Of a DNA stretch of 64,000 bases, positions 49,206-61,200 are shown piece by piece (position 1 is the first letter of the stretch; each line of letters opens with the position of its first letter). A program made the position numbers and the translations under genes. The DNA comes from Aptenodytes patagonicus (Eukaryota; Chordata; Aves; Sphenisciformes; Spheniscidae). Location: contig NC_134974.1 in assembly GCF_965638725.1 (NCBI RefSeq), forward strand, positions 930,001-994,000, written 5' to 3'. The notes below the pieces were generated by a model. It was not told the DNA's origin. It made no database searches and was given only the letters and a program-made list of their open reading frames with translations.

Positions 49206-52200
49206 ATGGAGGGAGCGGGGCTGGTGCGCTGTGAGTGACCGGCACCGGGGGACGGGGACGGGGACGGGGACGGGGACGGGGACGGGGACGGGGACGGGGA
49301 CGGGGTGTGCCGTACCGTACCGTGCCGGCACTTTGGGGGCAAGGCAGCGATGTGGGGGCAGGAGGATGGGGCGAGGCAGCCAGCAATGGGGGGGGGGTGC
49401 AAGTGTGTGGGGGGACAGGCAGGTCTGGGGAGGCAGGCAGTGGTGTGGGGGTTCAGGTGGATGTGGGGGTGCAGGTGGATGTGGGGGGTGCAGGGGGATG
49501 AGGGATAGTGGTAGGACCCCGGACACCTGGGGACAAGCTGGAGAGGATGGGTTTTGAGGAATGTGTCTGGTGAGGGTGCTGTTGGGTGTCACCCAGCAGT
49601 CATGGGTGCCTCCAGCACCAGCGGTACAAAAGGACCCCAAACTGGCAGCCGTAGCCCCCCCGGGTGCTGGCTCGGTGCTGGCCATGGCCGTTACTTTGGG
49701 AAAAAGGGAAATTGGAAACTTTCCTCCAAGTGCCGGACGGGCCCAGCTGGTGTCACTATCGCTGCCACGTCTTGATGTGGTGCCACCCACGCAAGGGCCG
49801 TGGGAGGCACAGGCAGGCTGCTGTGTCGAAAACCTGCCTTTCCTTTGCAAAGTCTTAATTTGGGTGGGGATGGGTGCTTAAAAAAAGCCCCCCCCCTGAA
49901 CAGCGGGGTTTGATGGCGTGTCCCTGTCACCGCCCAGATGAGCGCCTCACCGCAGATGAGATGGATGAGCAGCGGAGGCAGAACGTCGCCTACCAGTACC
50001 TGTGTCACCTGGAGGAAGCCAAGCGGTGGGGCTGGACCTGGGGAGCCCCTCTGCCTCGAGCTCAAATTTGAGGGGGGGAAAAGGAGTGCAAGGCAGGGGG
50101 GAGGCTGTGAGGCATAACCCTGCAAAATCCTGCCTGCTCTTGGTGCTTTCTGGCCCTTCAAAGGTGGTTTTTGGCAGGGGTGCACTCAGCCATGCTGTTG
50201 CACCCAAACAGAAACACCCGTCTGCTAAACCCTGCAGCAAAGGGGTGGGGGCTGACCTCTCCCTGCCACGGGGAGGATTTATGGGGATGGGGTGTATGGG
50301 GGGGGTTGTCTCCTTTGGGTGCTGCTTTTCCTGTCTGGAAGGTGTCTGGGTGGGGGTACTGGGGGTCTGCGATGTGCCCCATCTCTGCCCTGCCAGCTGG
50401 ATGGAGGCCTGCCTGAGCGAGGAGCTGCCACCCTCCACGGAGCTGGAAGAGAGCCTGCGCAATGGGGTTGTCCTGGCCAAGATGGGCCACCGCTTTGCCC
50501 CCACCGTGGTCCCTCTGAAGAAGATCTACGACCGTGAGCAAACGCGGTACAAGGTAAGACTGCGGCACTGGGGGGGTGCGTTCCTCGGGACGTACCCCAA
50601 AACTTGCAGGGACCTTTCCATCGCTGGTGAATGCAAAGTGAGGAGGGACATACTGATTGCAATTGTTAAGGGACAATGTAATAGAGCAGGGCTGCAGACG
50701 GGGTCTCCGAGCTGCGCTGCCCTGGGGGTCACAGGCTTTGCCTCTGTCTTTACCTCATGCCCTGGCTGGGTGGGTTTGGGGGAGAGGGGACCCCCAGGCA
50801 TGGGAGAAGGTGGAGTTCAGCCTGACCTCGGCTTCCTCTCTTCCAGGCAGCCGGGCTTCACTTTCGGCACACAGATAACATCAACTACTGGCGCGATGCC
50901 ATGAGCCACCTGGGGCTTCCCTCGGTAACGTCCCCCCTCCGCTCTCCCCGGGCCGAGGGACGTGCTGGCCTTTGCCCTTGTGGCAGCACCGGGGCTGCAC
51001 GCTGCTGGCTCGACTCATTCGGGGGAGCACTGGCGTTGCAGGAGGGCTTTGTCTCTGTCCCCCCACCCTTGGACACCATCTCCCCCCCTGTGGACCACCT
51101 CGGTGGCATCTCCACCTGAGCTGTCTCTTGTCTTGTTGGCAGATCTTCCACCCGGAGACCACCGACATCTATGACAAGAAGAACATGCCCCGGGTGGTCT
51201 ACTGCATCCATGCGCTCAGGTGGGTGTCCCTGGTCTGGCCCCGGGGCCAAAACTGTTGTCATGGTTTGTGTTTGTGCTCACAAGCCCTTCGGTGGCATCA
51301 CCCTCAGGGCTGGGGCGACAGCCTCGGGTGTTGCAGAAGCATTGGGAGGGAGAAGCAAGTGACTGCACGGTCATGGTGTGTGTCTGCTTCATCTTTCAGC
51401 TTGTACCTCTTCAAGCTGGGGCTGGCTCCTCAGATCCAGGACTTGTACGGGAAAGTGGACTTCACGGGTACGGTGCCGCATGGGGATACCTGGGCTGGGG
51501 GCTGGCGATGAGGGTTTGACAACAATGGTCTCAGATCCCTGCGGTGGGAGGGATGTGGAGAATGAAGAGCTTGGGCAAGCTTTTCCAAAGTTGCCTTGGT
51601 GATGCTTACCCCAGTGTGGGTGTTTTCTGCGCCCCTCTGGTTTGGCAGGGGAACGGGGGGCTCTGCTGGCTGCCCCCACTCCAGTGCTGGACCCCGGTGC
51701 TGGTACTGAGTGGTGATGCCTCTGTGCTCTGTTCCAGAGGAGGAGATCAACAACATGAAGCGGGAGCTGGAGAAGTACGGCCTGCAGCTGCCTGCCTTCA
51801 GCAAGATTGGAGGCATTTTGGCCAACGAGCTGTCGGTGGATGAAGCAGCAGGTAATGGGTGCCCGCGAAGGGAGCGGTGCTGTGTGTCAGCCTGTAGCAG
51901 GATCTCGGCTCAGCCAGCAAACTGAGAGATGCTCTGAGAGATGCTCTCCTTCAGACCCATGCATGGCTGCAAGGGCCGGCACAGCCCCTTCCCAGCCGGC
52001 AGCACCTGGGGTTTTGCATTAGCTGGGCTTGCTGTAGAGGCACCAAGACTTCCCAGGCACTGGAGCCTGCAGCTTGCTCTTTGAGAAGGGGGGGGGTTCC
52101 CACCATCGTGCATGGCGCAGCTTGTCCCACTGCCTGCAGGGATATAGCGGATGGTCTGTCGCAGCCCTCCGTGCCCTGTCTCACCTGCCTCCTTCCCGCT

Positions 52201-55200
52201 TCGCCTCCAGTCCATGCTGCGGTGCTGGCAATCAACGAAGCGGTGGATCGGGGGGTGGCGGCGCAGACAATGGTGGCCCTTTGCAACCCCAGCGCGATGC
52301 TTCTCGACCTGCGCGAGGTGCTGGCGGGTGCCTACCAGGAGGTGCTCCACCAGGCGAAGCTGGAGAAGGGCAGCAATGCCAGGAACAGGGTGAGGAGGGC
52401 ACAAGGGGTCCCGGGGGGACTGGGAGAGGAGCAGTCCCTTGGCTGATGTGCTGGTGGGTGCTTCCAGCTGGAGAGGTCCCTCTCGGTCAGAGGCTGTCCC
52501 CATGCTTAGTGGGTGAAACACAGCCTGGGAGCCCTTGTGCTGATCAGAAGATGGGGGGGAAAGTGGTGGGGAAATGATTCCTCTTTGGGGGACCAGGGTT
52601 TGGGGTTGGGAAACGAGCCCAGGCATCTGCAGGGGACCCCTGCTGCATGCCGTTGGGGTGTGCTTGGGCAGAAAGCTCAGGGTGGGGAGTCCCTTTCCAG
52701 TACCTGCAGGTGATCCCTGAGGGAGAGGACATCTACGACCGGTGTCTGACCCAGGCTGAAATCCAAGGGAATGTCAACAAAGTGAATGGTGAGCAAAGCT
52801 GTGGCTTCCCTCCTGGGGGTTCTCCAGAGCTTATCGGTGGGACCCCAGGCCGCAGGGGACAGCCTGCCCAGGGTGGTGGGCATAGCAGGAAGGAGCTGTC
52901 TGCTCAGGCCAGCTTCAGACCCGGCGGGGAGCAGAGCTGGGTGTGCATTTCCAAGAAGAAATTAAAATCATCGGTATGCAGGCTTCAACTGTAGCTCCCT
53001 TTTCTCCCTGGAGCTGTGGGATGATTTACCCACTCACCTTCTCTGGGTGTAAACTGGCCTCTTTCCTAGTGCACGGAGCTCTGGAGGAGGTGGACGATGC
53101 TCTGGAGAGACAGGACGCGCCGGCGCTGTACCGTGCACTGCAGGACCCCGTCCTGGCCTTGCGCTGCCTCCAGCGGGACAACCTCGACCGCTACTTGGAG
53201 CAGCTCAGCATGGACCGGGAGCAGAAGGCGCTGGTAGGGGCTGGCGGGGAGCCTGCGGGCGCGGGGTACCTGTGCTGGGGTGGCACCTCAGGACTGCAGT
53301 GGTCCCCAGGAGGAGGGGGGTCCCCCCTGGGCAGGAGGTCGCTCTGCAGATCAGCAGCTTTCTGCAAGGGGTCTGAGCGTGGCTGCTCCATCAGCACAAG
53401 CAGGATCTGGTGTGAGACCAGAAACCCCACTTTCTGCCTGCTGCAGGAGCTGGGCTACATGGACCTGCTGGAGCACGAGGAGGTGGAGGCAGGGATCCTT
53501 GTGGCGAACAAGAAGGGCGAGGAGGAGCGAGCCAGTGAGTGGCTGGGGTGGACACGGTGCTTGCGGCAGGTTTTGCTGCCCGGTGCATCCCCTGGAGCTG
53601 GTGGGCCTGCCAGCCGCCTGGCCAAGTGCCCCAGGGGAGATGGGGCACGGCTGCCTCCTGCAACCCGCCCGTGCCAGCCCGGCGTGGTCTCTCCCTCAGT
53701 GCTGCAGGCCGTCAGCCGGATCAACGCTGCCATCCGTCGAGGGATGCCAGCTGAAACATTGGAAGCGGTGATGGACCCTGCAGCGCAGTTGCCCAATGTG
53801 TACCCGCTCGCTGCCCCCCTGTACCAGCGCCAGCTGGCCCTGCTGCAGCGCCAGCACCCGCAGGTGAGAGCTCCCCCAGGGACGGGCTCTGGGTCCCATC
53901 GGCGGTGGGGGGATCGGTGCCTCTGCTAGGATGGGGGGGTGATTCCCCCACACCTGGGGGTGCTGCTGGGGCTGGAGGATGGGGTTATGGGGGGTCAGTG
54001 TCTCTGCCTGCCCCATGCAGGGTGAGCTGGTGCAGGAGGAGCTGTTCGTGGCTGTGGAGATGCTTTCAGCCGTGGCGCTGGTTAACCGAGCCTTGGATGC
54101 CAGGGACCCTGATGGGCTCTGGAGCAGCCTGGTCAGCTCTGCCCTGGGCCTCTCGGGTGTTGAGGATGCAAATGCGCAGCGGTAAGGAGACGGTCTCTGT
54201 GTTTGGGGTCGGTGGTGTGGAGCAATCCCTTGGGAGGGGACGATCAGGGGGCCTGGGCTTTGTGTGGGCTTGTTTCGCCAGCCTCCCTGCCCTGTGCCTT
54301 ACCTTTTCCCCTTTGAAAAGCTGGCTCTGGCAGGTGCTGTTCCTGCTTAAAATACACCGAGCCGTTGCCCTGTGTCTCTCCTGCAGGTATTTTGAGGACT
54401 TACTGCAGCTGAAAGGCCAATCTAGGGAAGCAGGAGCTGAGTTCCTGAGCTGGAATGACATTCAGGACAGTGTGAACAACACCAATTCATCAGTGCAAGA
54501 TGAAAATGACCGTGAGTCCTGCCCATGTGGGGTTTGGTCGAGCAGGGGGTTCTGCAAACTTTCCAGGAGGGAGGTTGCACTAGGAGCCCAGCTCTAACGA
54601 GGCACTAGAGAGCCTCGCACTGCCCTGGGCTGCGACTCCATTGGGTGCCTGGAGCACTGGGGGAGCTGAACCGCCTGTCCCTTCCCTCCCATGCAGGAGT
54701 TCTTGCTGTCCGGCTGATCAACGAGGCGCTGGTACAGGCGGACCCTGAGAAGACGCTGGCGGCATTGCTGCTGCCGGCAGCTGCCCTGCCTGATGTTGCC
54801 CTCCCGACTGCTCGGCGCTACCACGACGTCCTGGCCCGGGCGCGAAGGCTGAAAGCCCAGGTTGGGTGGCATTCCCCCTGTCCGCGTGGTACCCCCCCCT
54901 TGGCAGCATGGCATCCCCCCCAGCAGCGCGGCACCCTGCAAAGCAGAAGGTGCTCGAGGGGTGATGTAGTGCAAGACCAGCACGGCTGAAGCTCTCAGGG
55001 GGCTGTGCAGCTCACCAGACCGCATCTTCCCTCCCGTCTCCCCCTCGCAGGCCACAGAGGACGATGGAGCTGTGCTTTGGTGGGAAGAGATCCAGGAAGG
55101 GGTCTGCAGGGCCAACCAGGACACGGTGGCAGCTAGGAGGAGTGAGTGCTCTGCCCGGCGTGGGTGCTGGCCCCATCGGCCAGGGTGCTGCTGCGGGGGT

Positions 55201-58200
55201 GAGGTGAGAAGGGGCTCACGTGAGCCCCCTTTGCTCCCGCAGTGGCTCTGGGCACTGCTGCCATCAACCAGGCCATCAAGGAGGGGAAGGCGGCGCAGAC
55301 CCTGCGGGTCCTGCGTAACCCTGACGTGGCCCTGTGCGGTGTGGTGAGTGCCTGTGCCGCGGCATACCAGCAGCAGCTTGCGGCTCTGATGGCCACCAAA
55401 AGACAAGCGGGTAAAAGCTTGGGGACTGCAAAAACTTCCCCCCCCCAGGAGCCTGGGGTGCACCCCTGCCCGAGCCATTCGGGCAAAGCAGCATCTCCCA
55501 GCAGCACCTCTCTGCCTCGGTATGCAGGGAGCGCGAAGCCATGCTGGATCCAGCACAGGCTGGCGGACGGTGCTGAGTACTACCTGAGCCTGCAGACCTT
55601 CGAGGGCAGCTGGCAGCACCCCCGCGACGGTGGCCTCAACACCATGCACCTGAGCCGGGAGGAGATCCAGGTACGGGGAGGATGGGGCTTGGTGGGTGCT
55701 GACGGCGTCGCTGGGGCTGAGCTGGTGCATCGTGTCCCCGCAGTCGGTTGTCACCCGAGTGACCGCGATGCACGACCGGGAGTGCTTGTGGGCATCCAAC
55801 CTCACCTTTGTGGTGAGGCTGCAGGCTCGGCTGCGGGGCTTCCTTGTCCGCCGGGAGTTCGCAGCACAGTGGCACATCCTGCGGGAGCAGCGGCCGGCTG
55901 CCGTCAGGATCCAGGTGACGTAGCCAGAATCTGTCCCTTCTCTGTGTGGGGGGATGCAAACCATGGGCGACTGCTCGCAGCATCCTCTGGCGGGTCCGGG
56001 GAGCACCGGTGCTTGCTGCTCTGTACGTTTAATAGCCAGGACTCACCCAAGGTACTGCAGAGGGTGGTACAGGGCTTGTTTTTCTCACAGCAGCCACTCT
56101 GGGTGCTGGCTGCTTCTGTTTTCCCATGCTGCGTTGTCCTCTCTTCTTGTGTGCTCTCTGAAAAACCAACCGGACGTCGCAGCGACCTTGTGCAGGTCAT
56201 GGTAGCTGGTTGTCTTTTCTCATGCCCAGGCTTGTTGGAGAGGGTACAAGCAGCGCAGAGCTTACCTGGAGAGGCTGCGCTACCTGCAAGCCAACACAGA
56301 CGCTGCAATAAAGGTTTGGAAGACTCTTCCTTCACCCTTTGCTCCCACACTGGGCATCGCCGTCTGCTTGCTTGGCAATGAGCGTGGCATTTCCCCCCTG
56401 CCCAGTAAAGAGGCAGCCGGGGGGAATATGGCAGCTGGACCAGGGCATGGCTGGGCAGCGTATGAGGGCGTGGGGGGAGCTCGGGCTGGGGTAGAATGTC
56501 CTGCAAAAATCTCCATGGTTTTCCCCTCTTTCCACCCACTTGCTTTGGCCAAGTGAGTCCTTCCAGTATCCAACTGCTTGAACATCTCTCCCAGATCCAG
56601 GCAGGCGTGAGGATGTGGCAGGCTCGGAGAAAGTACCAGGAGAGGCTGCGCTACTTCAGACAGAACGTGAGTGATGGGATGGGAAGTAAAACAGCTCCTG
56701 GGAGTGTGTCACTGTCTGTGGGGGTTGAGGGGGACGATCCTGAGCATGTGGTTGGACCTCTGCCCCTGAGTGCTTTGTGGCGCAGCTGGAGGGCGAAATT
56801 GGTGCATCCTTGCACGGGGACAGATGGGAAGGAAAAGGTGCCTGGTGGGTCTGGAAGCCAAACTATCAGGCTGTAAAGTGTGAGGAGAGAAAAACTACTC
56901 CAGTTCCATCAAAAACCCATAAGGACTTCAAGATGCCCATTAGAGGGAAAGGAAATCTGGGGGGAGAGGGGCGTGCTGTCTATGGGAAGCGAAGCTGCGC
57001 CTCTGGAGTTGCTGCAGCATGTGAAATACAGCAAGCGGAGGGGAAACAACCACTAAGGAGGGTGAAATCCTGAAATCCCTCCTGGGTGGTGGAGACCCTC
57101 ATCCCGGGCATCGGCAGATTCCCAGCGGTGGGAGCAGGCAGCTGCGTGCCTGTCCAGCTCTCCACTCCCCGCGTGTTTCAGGGATGCTGTAGGGAAACAT
57201 CCCCCACTCCCTTGTTTGTCTTGGCAGATCAAATCTGTAATTAAAATCCAGGCTTTCGTGCGAGCTAACAAGGCCCGTGGGGATTACAGGATGCTGGGTA
57301 AGTGCCTGCTCGTCTCTGCTCTGAAGTGGCTATAATTAATTGGGAAGGCGACTCTGCCTCCTCCCTTGTTCGCCCTTGCGCAGTGGAGAGGTGGTGGGAG
57401 GCTGGCCACCAGTGTCCCACGGCAGGCACGAGAGTGGCAGAGGCTTGGTGGTCCCTTGGCATCAGCTAGAGCAGCCCTGGGGCTGCTCTTGCTACCCCTC
57501 TGTTCCCGAAGGCTTCCCGGGGAAGGTGTTGCAGAGCGTGGCACCACCTTGTCCTGTGTCCTGGTGTTGCAAGAAGGCGCTTTTTTGGGGAGGAGGATGG
57601 GGTGTCGTGGTGAGATGCTGGAGGTCTGAGGGTCCACAGTGGGAGCAGCTGCTCAGTCTTCCCTGTGGGCGTTCATGGCGGTGCCGTGCCTTGCTGCAGT
57701 CCATGCCAGGAGCCCACCACTGAGCATCGTCCGGCGCTTCATCCACTTGCTGGAGCAGAGCCAGCATGACTTCTGGGAGGAGTCGGAGGTGCTGCGGCTG
57801 CAGGAGGAGGTGGTGAAGAGGATCCGTGCCAGCCGGCAACTGGAGAGTGACCTGGACCTCATGGATATCAAGATCGGGCTGCTGGTCAAGAACAGGATCA
57901 CGCTGCAGGTGGGGAGCACGGTGGCAGGGGGAGGCCCTCGGCCACCTCATGCAGCTCTGTCGTGGTGCCCAAGCCAGTGCAGAGCTGGTCCTCCCCTCCT
58001 TGGCATCACAGCTTGAACTTCACTCCACTTTGCTTTTAAAGTGGTTGAAGGGGTTGAGGAGCATTGAGGTGCCTCTGACTCGCTTTCCCCAGAAGCTGGG
58101 CTGAATGCCAGAGCTTGCTGGCAGTCACCAGTTCTCTCTCCTTGCCCACGTGGCTCCAGGAGGTGGTCTCCCACTGCAAGAAGCTGACCAAGAAGAACAA

Positions 58201-61200
58201 GGAGCAGCTCTCAGAGATGATGTCCATAGACAAGCAGAAGGGGCTCAAGTCGCTCAGCAGGGAGAAGCGGCAGAAGCTGGAGGCCTACCAGCATCTCTTC
58301 TACCTACTGCAGGTGGGGCTGGTGGGGCTCTGCTGTGTCCACCACAGCTGGGGGAGCAGTGTGGGGACCCTGGCCCCCCGCCACCCCATGACACTTGGGG
58401 TTAGCTTGGTGTTCCTCATCCCTGCAGACACAGCCTGTGTACTTGGCCAGGCTGATCTTCCAGATGCCCCAGAACAAGTCCACCAAGTTCATGGAGTCGG
58501 TGATCTTTACACTTTACAACTATGCATCCAACCCACGGGAGGCTTATCTGCTGCTCCAGCTCTTCAAAGCAGCACTGCAGGAGGAGATCAGGTGGGTGGC
58601 TGTGGGTGCCCTGGTTTGGGGACAAATCCGGGAAAAGGCTGAACCAGGGCATCAGCTTGGATGCAGTTATCTCCTCTGGCTGCTGCCTCCTGCATTGGAG
58701 AACAAACACGCTAGTCCATCCCCTTCATCTCATCCATCCCATCTCTCTCCCCAGGTCCAAGGTGGACCACGTCCATGACATCTTGACGGGGAACGCCACG
58801 GTGATCCGGCTGGTGGTCAGCTTCTACCGCAATGCCCGTGGGCAGAACGCCCTGCGGCAGATCCTGGGTGGCCCAGTGCAGGAGGTCCTGCAGGACAAGA
58901 CCCTCAGCATCCGCACTAACCCTGTAGACATCTACAAGGCGTGGATCAACCAGACTGAGTCGCAGAGCGGGCAGAAAAGGTCAGGCCCTGGGCAAGGAGG
59001 CTTAGCCCAATTACAGGGTGATGGGCATTGGGATGGTGATGGGGACCTTGACTTCCATCTGCAGCAAGCTCCCGTACGAGGTCAGCCCTGAGCAGGCTCT
59101 CAGCCACCCCGAGGTCCAAAGGCGGCTGGATATTTCTATCCGCAACCTCCTCGCCATGACGGACAAGTTCGTTTCTGCCATCACCTCTTCTGTAGACAAG
59201 ATCCCGTATGTATCTCAGTGGTTTGTATGCACACCCCTGCAGCGCTGTCGGCTTGAAGCCGACAGCTTGTCGGCTTCAGCAAGGCCTTAGAAAGGGAGGT
59301 TGGGTGATGGGGGGGCTTCCCGGCCCCTTAGCTGCTGCAGGACTGAGTTACTGCACTGTCAACAAGGGGAAATCCAAATATCAGTGGGCACTGCTGCTTC
59401 TGCTCCTCCAGCAACGCCCCGGTGGGCTGGCTCTTCTTGCCACTCCATTTCTGAGTGCTTTGCTACTGGTGCTGAAGTGTCTGCAAGGAAGAAGCTGAGC
59501 TTTGTGATAATCTCGGAGGATGAAGGCTTCCTCCAGGGATGTCTGGGCTTGCAGCAGGGTAGGGGAGGAAGCTGAGGGATGCTGCAGCCGCCAGGCCCTC
59601 CTATGGGCTCCTCCATCGCCCCAAGGCTGGGGGCTTGCTGCTTCCTGGGTGATGGGTAGTAGGGATGAGGCAGGGTGGCCGAGCCTGGTGCTGCCCTGCA
59701 TGCTGACAGACCTCTCCCTGCCCTCTCCTCAGCTATGGGATGCGCTACGTGGCCAGAATCCTGAGGACATCCTTGGCTGAGAAATTCCCCAAGGCCTCGG
59801 AGGAGGAGATCGACAAGGTACCCCAGGGCTGAGGGTGGTCTGTGTGGCTTGGTGGGGTTCAACTGTGTGCATGTGAAGGGCCAGTATCCCTCCACAGAAG
59901 GTCAAGTCCTCTTGACTTAAAAACGCCCTCAAGTCAACGTTTTCCTTGAGCCACTGAGGAAATGCCAACGGTGGGCTCTTCTCTGTGCTGTTGTCCCCTG
60001 TGCGAGGGTCCCACCGGGCAGTGCAAGGATGAAACAGCCTTCCCTGCTGAGCTACCACCTCCTTGGGCACCAGCCTCTGTGCTCCCCAACACCCAGCCTG
60101 TCTGGTGCCCTAGATTGTGGGGAACCTCCTCTACTACCGCTTCATGAACCCGGCAGTGGTGGCCCCTGACGGCTTTGACATCGTGGACATCTCAGCCGGG
60201 GTGACCCTGCATCCTGACCACCGCCGCAACCTGGGCTCCATCGCCAAAGTGCTGCAGCATGCGGCTGCCCGCAAGGCCTTCGACGGGGAGAACGTGCATC
60301 TCTGTGGGGTGAACCAGTACCTGGAGGACACCCACAACAAATTCAGGTGGGCGCCAGGATGGCATCAGGGTGGGAGGGTGGCTACCAGTCGGTGGCAGGG
60401 TTTTTGGGGCTGACTGAAGAGGTCCTTCTCTGCAGGAGGTTCATCTCTGCTGCCTGCTGTGTCCCTGAGCCAGAAGAGAGGTTTAATGTGGACGAGTACT
60501 CAGAGATGGTGGCGATGGCCAAACCGGTCATCTATATCACAGTGGGGGAGCTCATCAACACGCACAAGGTAAGGGCATAAAACTCATCCGCAAAGAAGCA
60601 GGCTTCATTTCTTCTGCTCCCACCTCCTGGGCTTTCTGCTGCATTTCGTCACTCTCCTCTGTATCCTAACCACCAGCACAGCTCCTCCTGGCCTTTTCTT
60701 CCTTTTTAACCAAGCAAATAATCCAGATTCTGTAGGTTCTCCGCTGCTTGTCCTTCCCTGAACCTCATAACTTTGCAGTCCCCTCTCGGGTACAAAGGGC
60801 ATTGCATCGTTCCCAACCGGCCTTTGCTCCCTGTTTCTTTGCATGCCCCTTTGTCACTGACTCTCCTCCCTTGCACCATCCAGCTCCTGCTAGAGCACCA
60901 GAACTCCATCGCGCCACACCACGGAGACCCCCTGCACGAGCTTCTGGAAGATCTTGATGAGCTTCCTACGGTCCAGTCCCTTGTTGGTAGGTAGAGCTTT
61001 GGGGCCCACCACCCACCCTGGCAGGAGGAGGATAGAGATGGGGATGCTTTTCTTGCATGAAGCTCTAGCTGGATTGCTTTGGGCATGGAGAATCCAGCCC
61101 TCCTGAGCCCCACGTGGCTACTCGGGCTCTCTCTGCCCTCACAGGGGAGAGTGTTCCCAGCCCGGCGGACAGCAGTGCTGAGCAGGTGCTCTCCCAGCTC

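Noticed and set aside
47068-49238. Three plus-strand open frames of 544-662 codons rich in HPGAHLAP / PCTPGLTL
   Set aside because: All three frames are open over the same minisatellite, which shows that the unit lacks stops, not that it is coding.
54594-56006. A 470-codon minus-strand frame inside IQGAP3
   Set aside because: It is antisense to IQGAP3 exons 15-19, which are certain from protein similarity and exact splice phases.
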